Assembly: GCA_001695595.3 (NCBI GenBank)
Contig: MBPM02000049.1
Span: forward strand, 496,001 to 560,000
DNA: 64,000 nt
Source of the DNA: Plasmopara viticola
Taxonomy: Eukaryota > Oomycota > Peronosporomycetes > Peronosporales > Peronosporaceae
Reading direction: 5' to 3'
In this document: one piece after another, positions 46,321-57,528 of the stretch
Layout: each line of letters begins with the position of its first letter
How positions within the stretch are numbered: the first letter of the stretch is position 1
Program-made: the position numbers and the translations under genes
The notes under the pieces: model-generated
Database searches by the model: none
Told to the model about the DNA's origin: nothing
Seen by the model: the letters and a program-made list of their open reading frames with translations, nothing else

Positions 46321-46379
46321 GGTCTCTGAACCCACGCAGACTGGCATGTCTGGCGGATTTCGAGTCCGCCTTTTAGACC
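46321..46379 (-). pseudogene. tRNA-Leu-like copy interrupted by an insertion, CGA anticodon
   Basis: The anticodon stem pairs and loop CTCGAAA gives CGA (Ser). The T-arm 5' part is deleted. The copy stops in the D-loop at TTTTAGACC; its 5' remainder (ACTCGGGCAAGAT) appears at 54376, beyond the 8-kb insertion. Confidence 0.7.
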
Positions 46380-46976
46380 CCTCAAACTTCTTAATTGCCT
46401 CGTCGTGCTCAAGTCGACCAAGCCAAATTACGAAGTATCCAGTTTTTTAAGCATTTATCCAAGTATTTTTCCCAATGGACACCGAAGCCAGTCGTCCTTT
46501 TTTAGTGTCTGCGCGAGTTGATTGTTTGATGGGTGAGTTGGGTTCGCGCCCATCCTCTCTGGCACGTACCCTTGACCCATCGTCTTCGGAAGATCAATCA
46601 TCCCTACGAAACAACGGTTTAGTTGGGTCCGTACCCAGCAATCCTGGTGCCGATTCACGAGTCCATCGAATCTTCTCGTTTATGCACGGACCAGGGCAGT
46701 AACTCTGGTTCTGTGTCGCGAGAATTGCGTGAATCAAGTGATGGCATAGTCGTGCAGCTGCGTGTCCCATCTACGCACCAGCCACCTGCAACGCAAGATA
46801 TTGTGAATGATATGCAAACCAACAACGACACGCGTCAACATACGCCACCCACCAACGCCAGTGCTCCCCAGCCATCCGCGGCAGCTCGTGTTGAAGGTGA
46901 TGCTGTGGCTGTGTGTAATGTGTATGTTTCTGCATGTAAAGGTATTTCGGGAAGGTAACGGTAGGGTACCTGTAGA

Positions 46977-47048
46977 TGACGTCAAATGATGACGGCGTTA
47001 AGATGGCGTTAGGATGGCGTCATATGATGACGTCAGACGATGACGTCA
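46977..47048. promoter_or_regulatory. Cluster of TGACGTCA palindromes
   Basis: Three exact TGACGTCA sites (46977, 47028, 47041) and several one-off variants in 72 bp, followed by AGAAGCTTCTAGAAGGTTCTA, itself inverted-repeat-like. TGACGTCA is the CREB/ATF-type bZIP site. This resembles LTR promoter sequence; low certainty. Confidence 0.4.
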
Positions 47049-47427
47049 GAAGCTTCTAGAAGGTTCTAAGCTTAGATGTAGCAGTAGTGCAAACTAATTC
47101 TTAGTAATCCACTTTTGAATTTTCCTCTTCAATCACGAGCCGTCTTCAGCTTAATCATCTGCGTTCAATAGACCTTTAAGAGCTCGCACGCGTCCGACTA
47201 AAAGCGCATCCACGCGCACACTGACACTTCGTGCCCTGCTTCAACGTTTTACGAAGATCCGCCGCGACAACGTTGAGGCACCCGTCCCACCGCGTGTCGG
47301 GATGCCCTGCCCCAAGGCGATGGACATCGAAACCATTGACGCTCTGTAAGAAGTCGGGGGCGACTGAAGTCAATTTGCTCCCTCGATTGATCGAGCTCGT
47401 CTATACGCGCTATCTCGTGCACGCTAT

Positions 47428-48721
47428 GTGATGGCCATCGAGACCGGACACGCTATCCAGCGCTTCGCACCAAGTAAGATCCTCGCGTCGCTACTCAAGG
47501 ACCATTACAACCCCGTCGTACAACCACAGATCGACCAGCGGCAACTAGGCCAGCTCACTAAAGCTCCCGGCGGCAACATCCGCGTCAAAGTGCAGACGAA
47601 GGAATTTTGCCAGTGCCTCGCTGGCCAGGAAGTCAAGATCCTGGAAGGCAGGTACCGATTCGGCGGGTTTGACACCTTTGCCGACCGCTTTTTTATTGAT
47701 GTAACGAGTGTCGACAGTGACTCCGATGCTGATCTCATGTTGAAACGCTTCTTCGAGCTCGCAGCCGATCTATGGCACGTTCCGCGATGTGAAACCGGAC
47801 GCGGTGACCACCATTACCACTTAGCGTGTGTACTTTCGCTCTAGCCATTGCCTTCAGGAGCTAATGGTAAGTGGTACTGTGTGCGACTAGCTCATTTTTG
47901 CTGGACGCATCTACCCAGTACACGCGAAGAACGCTCCGTTTCCAACCCAACGCATGTCGTTCGGTCAACGCTCGATCCACGCGCTCGACAATGCTGGAGA
48001 TGGTGGTCCAGCCCCCAATATTAGCCAAAGCAGGCCAGATTTATACCCGCCGAAGCCATCGTGTGCCGTGGTACGTCGTGGTGGGCGGGAAACGCCGCTC
48101 CGACGTTCGATCCGTGACGACTCTGCCGCGACCACTGCTGTCGTCGCAATTCCGACTGATAACTCAGAGCCCAGTAGACTTTTCCTCGGCACTACAGGGT
48201 CCCAAGTCGTGTCGTCACCAAGTAGCCCGACATCGTCTCGGTTGCTCTTAATCCCACCACCACCGGCTTCCCAATCTGAGTTGGTGCCCGGCAAACGGTT
48301 TCGTGCTGATGGAGACTTTGTTAATATGCTGATGAAATCTCGTCCAAAATCTCCCGCCGGCGTCACGATAAGCAACTATTTCGACGTGCTCAGCAATGTC
48401 GAGGTCGAATTCGCCTGCTGCCCAGCGACGCTCGATGAGGTCGAATTCCCACGCTTTCAGATTGTGCCACGCAACGTGCAGGTGCCGCGCAACATGACTG
48501 ACAGTAAGGAGGCCAGTCACTTTCTGACTAAGCACCACACCAGAGTGGTGAAAACCAAAGAGCCGACTCCGATCCAAGAGACTGTCAGCGAGATGGAGGC
48601 TATCGAGCAGACGGCTGATCTCCAGCTGCTTCCGGATCGCTTAGCCGCTGCCGATGCCATAATGGGTGGCCTTGGCAAGTCGCTCCGCACCCGACACGCT
48701 GACTTTGATGGGGTCCGTTAA
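47428..48721 (+). pseudogene. LINE ORF1-like region
   Basis: Two open stretches in different frames (47428-47844, 47954-48721) precede the endonuclease. The first has a compact folded-looking sequence (ILEGRYRFGGFDTFADRFF), the second is Pro/Ser-rich. No named domain recognised; assigned by position. Confidence 0.5.
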
Positions 48722-49350
48722 GGCTCCCATGGCTTTAATGCCGCACTCTTGCGTGCAATGCGTGAGCTGAGATCCGCGTCACCGAGCTGGCTCAGCTTCA
48801 CATGATCAATCGCATCTTGGGCGCGACCGATTACACCGAATCCAACACGTTCGCTTAAGAGTGGTCCAAGTATCTCGGCACCAAGGTACCTAAGACGCGT
48901 GGCGGTGTATTCCGACGCGTTGCCCAGCGATGGAACAACCCGGAGACACCAACCATTGTGCGTGCGACCAGGGCGTTATCCCTGTTTGAGTTGCTGTTGA
49001 TGTGCACAGCGCCTCAGATCTTTGAAATGGCCTACTGGCTTAGCGCTTGACTGGGTGGTCCGTTCTCTAGATACCAGTGCACAACCGACGTCTTCTCCAC
49101 CCCAATATGTTGTCGATCCTGCTCCAAGATTCTCACACACTGCTTTAAGATTTGGGAACAAGTCCAGTGGTAAGGGGATATACTCGAAGACCTCGAGTAC
49201 CTTCGTGACTGCGGCCATTACTTCCCAGAGACCGCAGATGTGCTCTAGCTCCGCAAGTCGACGGTCAGCCTGTGCTTGTGACTGGACCGCTTGCACAAAG
49301 GTGCTAAGGTGGCCCCACGCGCGGACGCACCCGAAGCCTCGTGGCAAGAA

Positions 49351-49764
49351 GTCAGCTTGCTGACCGTCAATACCGACGGGATCAAGAAAAACGGGTACCT
49401 ACTCATCGAGCACTTGCTCGAGAAGCACAGTCTCTCTTGCATCCAGGAGACCAAACTCCGTGATTGCCACCAACTTGACACCTTCAAGTTTAACCTTCAA
49501 GCCCGATTCAAGCACAAGCTATTCGTCAGCGACACTGGTGCGGTCAGCGCCACACAGACGACACACCGATCTGGCGGAGTGCTCACTGTGCTCCGCTCCA
49601 GCTTCCGAGGTTTCGATACGGCCGAGGAGCTTCGCGAACTGACTGTCCCGGGACGCTACCAAGTCGTCCGATTGGTTGTCGTCAGTGCACCTGTGTACAT
49701 CCACAATATTTACTCGCGGGTGGATGACCATGTAAAAGAGTGTTGTTCAACCATCTTCCAGTGA
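49351..49764 (+). pseudogene. LINE APE-type endonuclease, truncated
   Basis: Starts with SLLTVNTDGIKKNGYLL and has SCIQETKLRD, the Asn and Glu motifs of AP-endonuclease-like domains (nicking of target DNA in LINEs). The frame breaks near 49762, before the His motif. Confidence 0.75.
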
Positions 49765-50699
49765 ACCGCGTTGAGGACAATGCGACGCACATAGTCCTTA
49801 TCGAATTGATCACACCGCTCAATCCCAGCGTCGACTCATCCTAGCCACGCTTGCTTACTCGCCCGGGTTGCAACGCCTGTATGAGCTGGCTGAGCCAGCT
49901 AGGTGTCGTCGATGCCTGGCGAATCTACCACCAAGACGAGCGCGTGTACACCGGTCCCCAGCCGCGACAGAACCAACTTGGCTATGCTATGTTGTTGGAG
50001 GACTTCTGCAACGCGTTGTATGGCGACTCTAAGTACTTTGAGCCCAAGGGTGCCGACGACCACCTGGCGCACACGGTGGCCTTGCGCTCGGTGTCTCAGC
50101 TTCACGAATACGGCTACTGGCGCTTTTCGGAGTATCTTCTTGAGTACTCCGATGTTGTTGATGCCATCTGTGGTGAAGCTCAGCAGATACTCGAGCATTT
50201 CCAGGCTACATCAAACCCAGGCAAAGTCTGGGTGCAGTGGAAGAAAATCATGCGACGCCAATTACAGGCTATATATGCAACGTAAGCTACACAACCAAAA
50301 CGACGTAGCCATTACAGCCGCACAAATCGCGCTAGACAAAGCAGCAATCCGGTACCATGACAAGCGAGACGCAACTTCCCGGGAAGCCTTTCGTGTTGCA
50401 CTAGACACGTACCGCGACTGCGTGACACGGTCTCGCTGCTACAACCAAGACTCGGCCTTTGACTTTCAAATTCAGAAGGCCGAGACGTCTTCCACGTACT
50501 TCATCCGTCCGATCGACCCATCACTTTGGCATTCAGCATCAAACAAGTTCAGACTCGCAGCGGCGGCATCTCGCAAAGCCCAGCGGACATCTCAGCATGC
50601 TTTCGATCCCACTGGGGTTGTAATATGGGTGACGCTGCCAGTCCTGCCGGACCGCCACCAATCACCAATCCAAGCAGCCGACTAAAGCTGCTGGACACG

Positions 50700-51650
50700 A
50701 TTGACAAGCGTCTGACAACCGATGAACAAGACCGTCTCAACGCGCCGAATTCCGGAGCTAACCTTGCTGTCGCGCATAAGCGTATGAGGACCAACTCCGC
50801 GCCTGGCATGAACGGTCTCACGGCTGGCTTTTACCAGGTCGCGCCCGACGTCTTCGGGGATTGTCTGAGCATAGTGTTCAATTATCGGTTGGCAAGCGGC
50901 GAGCTCCTCTCTTCCAAGCGCAAATCAGCTGTGTGCTTGGACACAAGAAAGGCTCGCGTTACGACCACGGCAACTTTCGGTCGATCTCGCTCAATGGCGT
51001 TGACGTGAAGGCGTTGTCCGAGGTGCTGACCTACAGCCTCCAGCACTTCCTTCCCGAGCTTATACACGCCAATCAGAAGGCGTTCGTTAAGGGTCGGTCT
51101 ATCCACCACCATGTGCGGTTCATGGCCGATCTGCAAGACCTCACGATTGCACACGACGAAGAAGCCTACGCTATGTTTATCAACTTTGAGGAGGCGTACG
51201 ACCGGTTTGACTGGGATTACATGTTTCAAGTGCTCGATCGCACGGATTGTGGCGGCGCCTTCACCGACTGGGCGAGGCTGCCTTACACCGTTCCATACGC
51301 ACACCTCTTGATCAATGGCCACGTCCAGTCGTCGATCTTCCCCACACGGGGAGTCAAGCAAGGCGACCCGCTCTCAGCGCTACTGTTCCTCATGGTCATC
51401 GAGCCACTGGGAAAGCTGCTCCGGCAGCGTGAAGAGAATGACGTTTGCTTTCCCGAAGACCACACCGCCACCAGCGTCTTGTTTGCTGATGATACCACGT
51501 TGCTCTCTGGCTCGGTGTCCGGCATCCAGGCACAGCTTGACCTGGTTCAGCTGTACTGCGATGGCTATGGAGCCAAACTTAACTTTGCTAGATGCGTTCT
51601 CATGCCTTTGAACCGCCGAACAAACCCTCCTTGTTTCCTGGCGTCAAGGT
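50700..51650 (+). pseudogene. LINE reverse transcriptase, inactive
   Basis: Recognisable RT motifs: AFVKGRSIHHHVRF, INFEEAYDRFDW (motif A), TRGVKQGDPLSALLF (motif B) and SVLFADDTTLLSG (motif C). In motif A the catalytic Asp of the usual DFEKAYDR is Asn. A frameshift near 50930-51000 separates the N-terminal part (50526-51008) from the core (50861-51733). Confidence 0.85.
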
Positions 51651-52472
51651 GCTCTAGCGTGGTTAGACGGTCAAATTTCTGGGCATCCTGTTTGGTAAGG
51701 ATCCTGTTGACAACGCCATCATACAGCTCTTAGACAGGCGATTCTACGAAGGATCTCTTCTGTGGTTCTGTCGTGCCCGCACCTTGCGAGGACGTCTGCT
51801 GGTTGCGCTAACGATGGTGTTTTCTCGGTTGTGGCACTACACTATGCATGTGTCGATCCCGCAGTGGGTCGTTAAGTAGTGGCAGTCCACGCTCGACCGC
51901 TTTGTACTTGCACGTCGCTACGAACGCAACGCCAAACACGTCCATCTGATTCCCAAGGAGTTTCTGTACAACCTCGCTCCGACGGTGGTCTGTCAGTATC
52001 CAGCATCGAAGCCTTACTCAAGCGTCAGAAGCTCAACGTGCTGCTCTAGTTCATCGTCGCGCCGACCTCGACCCAACATAATTGGACCACACCAGGAGTC
52101 GTGCTTCTGTCGCTTGTGCTGCCCACATGGGGTCGCTGGCGACCCCTCGACTTTCTTACGGTTAGCTCCATGCGCCACGGTGCTCTGCTGCAGTGGGATG
52201 TGTTGTCGCAGTGGTGGCGCCAAGTCTGGCGTCTGTGGTATATGATCAAGTGGGGAGTCACATGGCGAGACCTTCATCCTCTCGCCCACCTAGGTAATGT
52301 GCTGAAGCAAACGATTTGGCTCCACGCCGACGCCGATTGTCACTCTAAAGTCGCCGTCCGTGATGACAGCCCAAAATTACAGCGGCGTAGTCTGTGCATG
52401 GTTGCCGAGCCCTAGCACAACTACCGCCAGCACATCGCAACAACTTTCAATCTTCGGTACCTTGCTGACTTC

Positions 52473-53447
52473 TTGGATGCTGGCGGTGCATGGCCGGATG
52501 CTGATGCGTTTGCGCGCGGCCACATCGACTACTGGCTCACGTCAGTCCCTGTATACCCGCAGTACCAGTGGCCCCGACGCCTGCATCTCGAAGCCACACA
52601 CGTCTTCGAGCGACTACGTGATCTGTGCGCCAATACACCGCTTCCGCCTCCAGGCGTGGTCTGGGTGTGTCCCAATGCGCCATACGTTGGCGTGCGCGTG
52701 GGGGATCGCGTATGTGTTGCGCCCTTAGTGTCACAATTTCAATTGCTCCTACTTGTGTGGAAGACCCCAGCGCCCACAAAGCCACACCCAACCCAGCTGC
52801 ACGATGAGCACGCCACAACAATCGACATCAAAGTTTTCGTGAGCCAGTCCAAGCGTCTACGTTTGCTGCTACTTCCTGTATACGAAGATCTGCAGTTCCG
52901 ACTCGCCTTCCGTCTATTGCCAGTGCGCTCACGATTCTTTTTTCTGCGCGAGGCGCATCCAGGCATCATTTACTGTGTACGCAGTGGATAAAACGCAGTG
53001 GAAACAGAGCGGCACTTGTTATTTCAGTGCGTTCTACCAGCCGAGCTATGGCCAATCCTGTTTCGTGACTGATCAGCTTTCTCCGGCACTATACTGACAT
53101 GGCTCGACATTGCCCTTGGTCGCCCACCTGCCCATACACCCGCTTGGCACGACCATGCCGTCGTGGTGCATGATCTGTGGCAGATCACACGTTGCATCAC
53201 GCTCCACTTGCTGTGGACATTGCGCAATGACGGTTTGTTCCGCAAGCATGAGCCTTTTCCTCTGGTACCTGCACTCCGGGTCGTGTACACCACATTTAGT
53301 GCGCACGTGCGTGCATGCAAACGTAGGGTGTACGATGAAGAGCAGCAAGCGACGCTCCAGTCTGTGCTGATTTGGCTCCGATACTCTCGTTCGATGGGTG
53401 CCTTTATGTGGACCAACGCTCCGCTGTTTGCTGTGCGCTTCCTGTAG
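52473..53447 (+). pseudogene. LINE C-terminal region
   Basis: Open stretches at 52473-52991 and 53163-53447, with ETERHLLFQCVLPAELW between them (about 52998-53050). This resembles the Cys/His zinc-binding end of LINE RT proteins. Stops at 52989 and 53070 break it. Confidence 0.65.
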
Positions 53448-53639
53448 CCATCCCTACTTCTACCAACACTTTGCCTCAGCCGTTTCTTTTCGCCGGCGGA
53501 CTCAATTTGGCTATAAAACTGGCCGAAATCTCGTTTTACCTGTGATACATTATAAAAAGCTCACAAAATATCAAGTCCGTGGGTGTTCTACTTGAAGTGA
53601 ATAAAGTCTGACAGATCAGAATATCAATTTCAGAGTGAT

Positions 53640-54375
53640 CGAGTTTAAGAGGGGACTAAAATATCGAGGTAATTTTGCATCTCATATCACACGTCCTCAT
53701 TTTCCCATTTTCCATCAAGTACCCAAGTCAAGCCAACCAAGCCCAAGCCAGCCAGGATACCCCGGACCAGCGACCAGTGCCTCCCCAGGGGCTTCCCGAC
53801 CAAGACAACTAGACTGGGGTCGGAGACTATACGGTCGTCGCCAGGGTTCGATAGGGTGACGGGCGGCCTGAGCCCGACTCTCGATCCAGTTGCTGCGGTA
53901 GAGGACCCTGTGGTCGAGGCGCTGCATAATGGCACGCGTCCGAGGACCAAGCCTCCGCTTCTCCGCTTCGGTCTCGGAGACTAGAGGGTCGTCGCCAGGG
54001 CCCGATAGGGCGACGGGCGGCTCGAGCCCGAATTGTTTTGTGGAGATAGCGGTTGACCGCTCTAAGCCGGCGTGTCTGCATCGGACCGAGAGCTAGAACA
54101 CCGGCTTCGCCTCCCGCAACGACGGACAAGGATTTGAACTGTACATGGAAGGTCAATACTTTGCTAGGTAGATCGCGAAACCAGCAGAAATACTGGTCCC
54201 GGTGAAAGCTTGTGAACTTAAATCAATCAGCTCTATCCGGCCGATCAAAGTGCTTGTCACACCAAACGATTGGAAGACCACCTCAAGTTAACCTGTAGAC
54301 AGGTAGTAGATTGTATATTATTATTCGACGTAGGCATAGAGAAGTGTAAGTCGTATTAATAAACAGACTACTTGA
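53640..54375 (+). mobile_element. LTR-like or retroelement debris
   Basis: GC-rich first half with two direct repeats, then AT-rich end with TTAATAAACAGACTACTTGA immediately before the array resumes. The AATAAA signal near the boundary suggests an LTR end, but no partner LTR or primer site was found. Confidence 0.3.
53819..54110. repeat. Direct repeat, two copies offset by about 153 bp
   Basis: GTCGTCGCCAGGG, CGATAGGG, GACGGGCGGC and GAGCCCGA recur in the same order at 53819-53880 and 53972-54035. Confidence 0.75.
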
Positions 54376-54391
54376 ACTCGGGCAAGATGCC
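54376..54391 (-). pseudogene. 5' fragment of the split tRNA-Leu copy
   Basis: ACTCGGGCAAGATGCC is the missing 5' end of the tRNA broken at 46379. Confidence 0.65.
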
Positions 54392-54729
54392 CTACTTAAT
54401 ATCACTCAAGCTTCAAAAACGCGACTTTTATATAACGACATTGAATTTCAGCTTATGCACTACAATATGCCTTAACTGGTTGTCAGCTCAGCAATTGAAG
54501 GCCCCGCATCATTTATTCACATCTATATGCTTAAGAAGCCTTCCTTTTGATCGTGCTGACAAGTAAGTTATTCTTTGGGACCTGCTTCGGCGAACTCAGT
54601 ATTTATCACATCAAAGTGCGATACGAGCACAAATTACCAAAAGCATATAGCAGCAACGACAATAGCTTTTTTTGTTCTACGACAAAAATTCGTGTGCTGC
54701 GAATACTTGAACGATGACAAGTACGATGT

Positions 54730-54814
54730 GGTAATTGCGGGGTTTGAACTCACGCAGACTGGCATGTCTTGCATTACTTAAGTCCGCCCCCTAAGACCAC
54801 TCGGGTAAGATACC
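54730..54814 (-). pseudogene. tRNA-Leu-like, type B
   Basis: Ends in the type B form (GGTAATT on the plus strand); UAA loop present but the anticodon stem is mismatched (GCATTACTTAAGTCCGC). Confidence 0.75.
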
Positions 54815-55113
54815 TTGTTTACGTCAACATCACGCAAACTTCAAAAACGCGACTTTTATATAAAGACATTATATTTCACTTTATGCACTACAATATGCCG
54901 TAGCTAGTTGTCAGCTCAGCAATTAAAAGCCCCGCATCACTTATTCACAACTATAAGCTTGAATTTTCCTTTTGATCGTGCCGAAAATTTAGTTAATATA
55001 AGGGATTCGCTTCGGAGAGTCCAAATTGTATTACCACAAAGTGCGAGTATAGATTACAAACAACATATAGCAGCAACGACCATTGCTTTCTTTGTTTTGC
55101 GAAAAGAAACCGT

Positions 55114-55198
55114 GGTATCTGTGGGGTCTGAACCCACGCAGACTGGCATGTCTAGCGGATCTTAAGTCCGCCACCTTAGACCACTCGGGCAAGATACC
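55114..55198 (-). tRNA. tRNA-Leu(UAA), type A
   Basis: 85 nt with paired acceptor, anticodon and variable-arm stems; the T-stem keeps four or five pairs. Loop CTTAAGA. Confidence 0.9.
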
Positions 55199-55539
55199 TC
55201 GCTTGCGTCTATATCACTCAAGCTTCAAAATCGCACCTATTATATAGCGACATTGTATTATAGTTTATGCACTACAATATGCCGTAACTGGTTGTCAGCT
55301 CAGCAATTGAAAGCCCGCACCACTAATTCACAACAATATGCTTTAAGAAGCCTTTCTATTGACCGTGCTGGCAACTTAGTTATTCTATGGGACCTGTTTC
55401 GGCGAACTCAATATATATTACATCAAAGTGCGATACGAGCACAAATTACCAAAAGCATATAGCAGCAACGACAATAGCTTTTTGTTTTGCGACAAAAAAT
55501 TGTGTGCTGCGAATACTTGAACGATGATAAGTACGATGT

Positions 55540-55613
55540 GGTAATTGCGGGGTTTGAACTCAAGCACACTGGCATGTCTAGCGGATCTTAAGTCCGCCCC
55601 CTAAGACCACTCG
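55540..55613 (-). pseudogene. tRNA-Leu-like, type B, 5' end deleted
   Basis: Type B 3' half and intact UAA anticodon arm, but cut off in the D-arm at CCACTCG, where a deletion joins it to spacer. Confidence 0.8.
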
Positions 55614-55847
55614 CACTATATAGTTGCTTTCAGCGACATATAGTTGCTAGTTGCCAGCCGTAGCTCACTTGCCACAACTATATGCTTGAGAAGGCTTCCT
55701 TTCGATCGTGGCGAAAATTAGTTGATATATGGGACCTGCTTCGGAAAGTCCAAATTATTTTACCACAAAGTGCGATCCGAGTATAAATTACAAACAACAT
55801 ATAGCAGCAACGACCATTGCTTTCTTTGTTTTGCGAAAATAAACCGT

Positions 55848-55925
55848 GGTATCTGTGGGGTTTGAACCCACGCAGACTGGCATGTAGCGATCTTAAGTCC
55901 CCCCTTAGACCACGGGCAAGATACC
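55848..55925 (-). pseudogene. tRNA-Leu(UAA)-like, type A, several small deletions
   Basis: Acceptor stem intact, but about 7 nt are missing from the anticodon stem, variable arm and D-arm (CATGTAGCGATCTTAAGTCC). Confidence 0.8.
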
Positions 55926-56242
55926 TCGCTTACGTCTATATCACTCAAGATTCAAAATTGCACCTATTATATAGCGACATTGTATTATATTTTATGCACT
56001 ACAATATGTCGTAACTGGTTGTCAGCTCAGCAATTGAAAGCCCGCACCACTAATTCACAACAAGATGCTTTAAGAAGCCTTTCTTTTGACCGTGTTGGCA
56101 ACTTAGTTTTTCTATGGGACCTGTTTCGGCGAACTCAATATATATTACATCAAAGTGCGATACGAGCACAAATTACCAAAAGCATATAGCAGCAACGACA
56201 AAGCTTTTTGTTTTGCGACAAAAAATCGTGTCGGTACGATGT

Positions 56243-56318
56243 GGTAATTGCGGGGTTTGAACTCACGCACACTGGCATGTCTAGCGGATCTTAAGTCCGC
56301 CCCTTTAGGCAAGATACC
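56243..56318 (-). pseudogene. tRNA-Leu(UAA)-like, type B, D-arm deletion
   Basis: Type B 3' half; about 9 nt of the D-arm (ACCACTCGG) are missing. Confidence 0.8.
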
Positions 56319-56403
56319 TTATTTACGTCAATATCACTCAAGCTTTAAAAACGCGACTTTTATACAGCGACATTGTATTATATTTTATGCACTACAATAT
56401 GCC

Positions 56404-56516
56404 GTAACTGGTTGTCAGCTCAACAATTGAGCTGACAACTAGCTACCTGCTTCGGCGAACTCAATATATATTACATCAAAGTGCGATGTAATATATATTG
56501 AGTTCGCCGAAGCAGG
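56404..56516. repeat. Double palindrome at the array orientation switch
   Basis: First palindrome: arms 56404-56423 and 56427-56446, two mismatches, 3-nt loop. Second: perfect 32-bp arms 56446-56477 and 56485-56516 with a 7-nt loop (AAAGTGC). Both are built of normal spacer sequence. tRNAs to the left point left, tRNAs to the right point right. Confidence 0.95.
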
Positions 56517-56710
56517 TCCCATAGAATAACTAAGTTGCCAGCACGGTCAAAAGAAAGGCTTCTTAAAGCATATTGTTGTGAATTAGTGGTGCGGGCTTTC
56601 AATTGCTGAGCTGACAACCAGTTACGGCATATTGTAGTGCATAAAATATAATACAATGTCGCTATATAATAGGTTCGATTTTGAATCCTGAGTGATATTG
56701 ACGTAAGCGA

Positions 56711-56795
56711 GGTATCTTGCCCGAGTGGTCTAAGGGGGCGGACTTAAGATCCGCTAGACATGCCAGTCTGCGTGGGTTCAAACCCCACAGATACC
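56711..56795 (+). tRNA. tRNA-Leu(UAA), type A
   Basis: 85-nt complete cloverleaf: acceptor GGTATCT / AGATACC, anticodon loop CTTAAGA between GCGGA and TCCGC, variable-arm stem AGAC / GTCT, T-arm GTGGG-TTCAAAC-CCCAC. First plus-strand copy after the switch. Confidence 0.95.
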
Positions 56796-56803
56796 ACGGT
56801 TTA

Positions 56804-56807
56804 TTTT
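56804..56807 (+). terminator. Pol III terminator (TTTT) after a type A tRNA
   Basis: The first run of four T after the tRNA is 9 nt downstream, in GGTTTATTTTCG. All type A units keep it. Type B units have their first T-run (TTTTTT) only about 45-50 nt downstream. Confidence 0.6.
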
Positions 56808-57053
56808 CGCAAAACAAAGAAAGCAATGGTCGTTGCTGCTATATGTTGTTTGTAATTTATACTCGGATCGCACTTTGTGGTAAAATAATTTGGACTTTCC
56901 GAAGCAGGTCCCATATATCAACTAATTTTCGCCACGATCAAAAGGAAGCCTTCTCAAGCATATAGTTGTGAACAAGTGATGCGGGGCTTTCAATTGCTGA
57001 GCTGGCAACTAGCTACGGCATATTGTAGTGCATAAACTGAAATACAATGTCGC

Positions 57054-57063
57054 TATATAAAAG
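57054..57063 (+). promoter_or_regulatory. TATA-like element upstream of tRNA (example)
   Basis: TATATAAAAG lies 48 bp upstream of the tRNA at 57102 and is conserved, with small changes, in nearly every unit. Whether it helps pol III transcription here is not shown. Confidence 0.4.
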
Positions 57064-57101
57064 TCGCGTTTTTAAAGCTTGAGTGATCTTGACGTAAATA
57101 A

Positions 57102-57186
57102 GGTATCTTGCCCGAGTGGTCTAAGGGGGCGGACTTAAGATCCGCTAGACATGCCAGTGTGCGTGAGTTCAAACCCCGCAATTACC
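57102..57186 (+). pseudogene. tRNA-Leu(UAA)-like, type B
   Basis: 5' half identical to type A. The 3' half carries the type B changes: variable arm GTGT, T-stem GTGAG / CCCGC, acceptor AATTACC with two mismatches to GGTATCT. Confidence 0.85.
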
Positions 57187-57528
57187 ACATCGTACTTATC
57201 ATCGTTCAAGTATTCGCAGCACACGATTTTTTGTCGCAAAACAAAAAGCTATTGTTGTTGCTGCTATATGCTTTTGGTAATTTGTGCTCGTATCGCACTT
57301 TGATGTGATATATATTGAGTTCGCCGAAGCAGGTCCCATAGAATAACTAAGTTGCCAGCACGGTCAAAAGAAAGGCTTCTTAAAGCATATTGTTGTGAAT
57401 TAGTGGTGCGGGCTTTCAATTGCTGAGCTGGCAACCACTTACGGCATATTGTAGTGCATAAAATATAATACAATGTCGATATATAATAGGTGCGTTTTTT
57501 GAAGCTTGAGAGATATAGACGTAAGCGA

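Larger units (their letters stand above)
41600..46379 (-). repeat. Left (minus-strand) part of the tRNA-Leu tandem array, decayed
   Basis: Successive units of about 350-400 bp share an order of blocks seen throughout the array: TGCGATCCGAG, ATAGCAGCAACGA, a TTTGCG-AAAA block, the tRNA on the minus strand, CACTCAAGCTT, then ACAATATGCCGTAGCTAG and AGCCCCGCATCAC. The first four units (41.6-43.1 kb) are strongly diverged; from 43.8 kb rightwards similarity rises steadily. Confidence 0.85.
47150..53610 (+). mobile_element. Non-LTR retrotransposon (LINE), dead
   Basis: Plus-strand order: ORF1-like region, APE-type endonuclease, reverse transcriptase with FADDT, and a C-terminal Cys/His segment. 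This is the order of APE-type LINEs. Several frameshifts and stops break every part, and the first catalytic Asp of the RT is Asn. Ends are approximate; AATAAAGTCTGACAG near 53600 may mark the 3' end. GC content and codon use differ from the AT-rich surroundings. Confidence 0.85.
46380..54375. mobile_element. Composite 8-kb insertion in the tRNA array
   Basis: The tRNA-array sequence breaks off in a D-loop at 46379 and resumes at the next base of the same tRNA at 54376. The 7996 bp between have no array sequence: a Ser-rich open region with TGACGTCA motifs (46475-47050), a LINE (about 47150-53610) and LTR-like GC-rich sequence (53640-54375). I see no clear target duplication. Confidence 0.75.

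Noticed and set aside
57102..57186. Type B copies as a distinct functional tRNA
   Set aside because: Two acceptor mismatches, a broken T-stem and variable arm, and no close pol III T-run make a working tRNA unlikely; annotated as pseudogenes.
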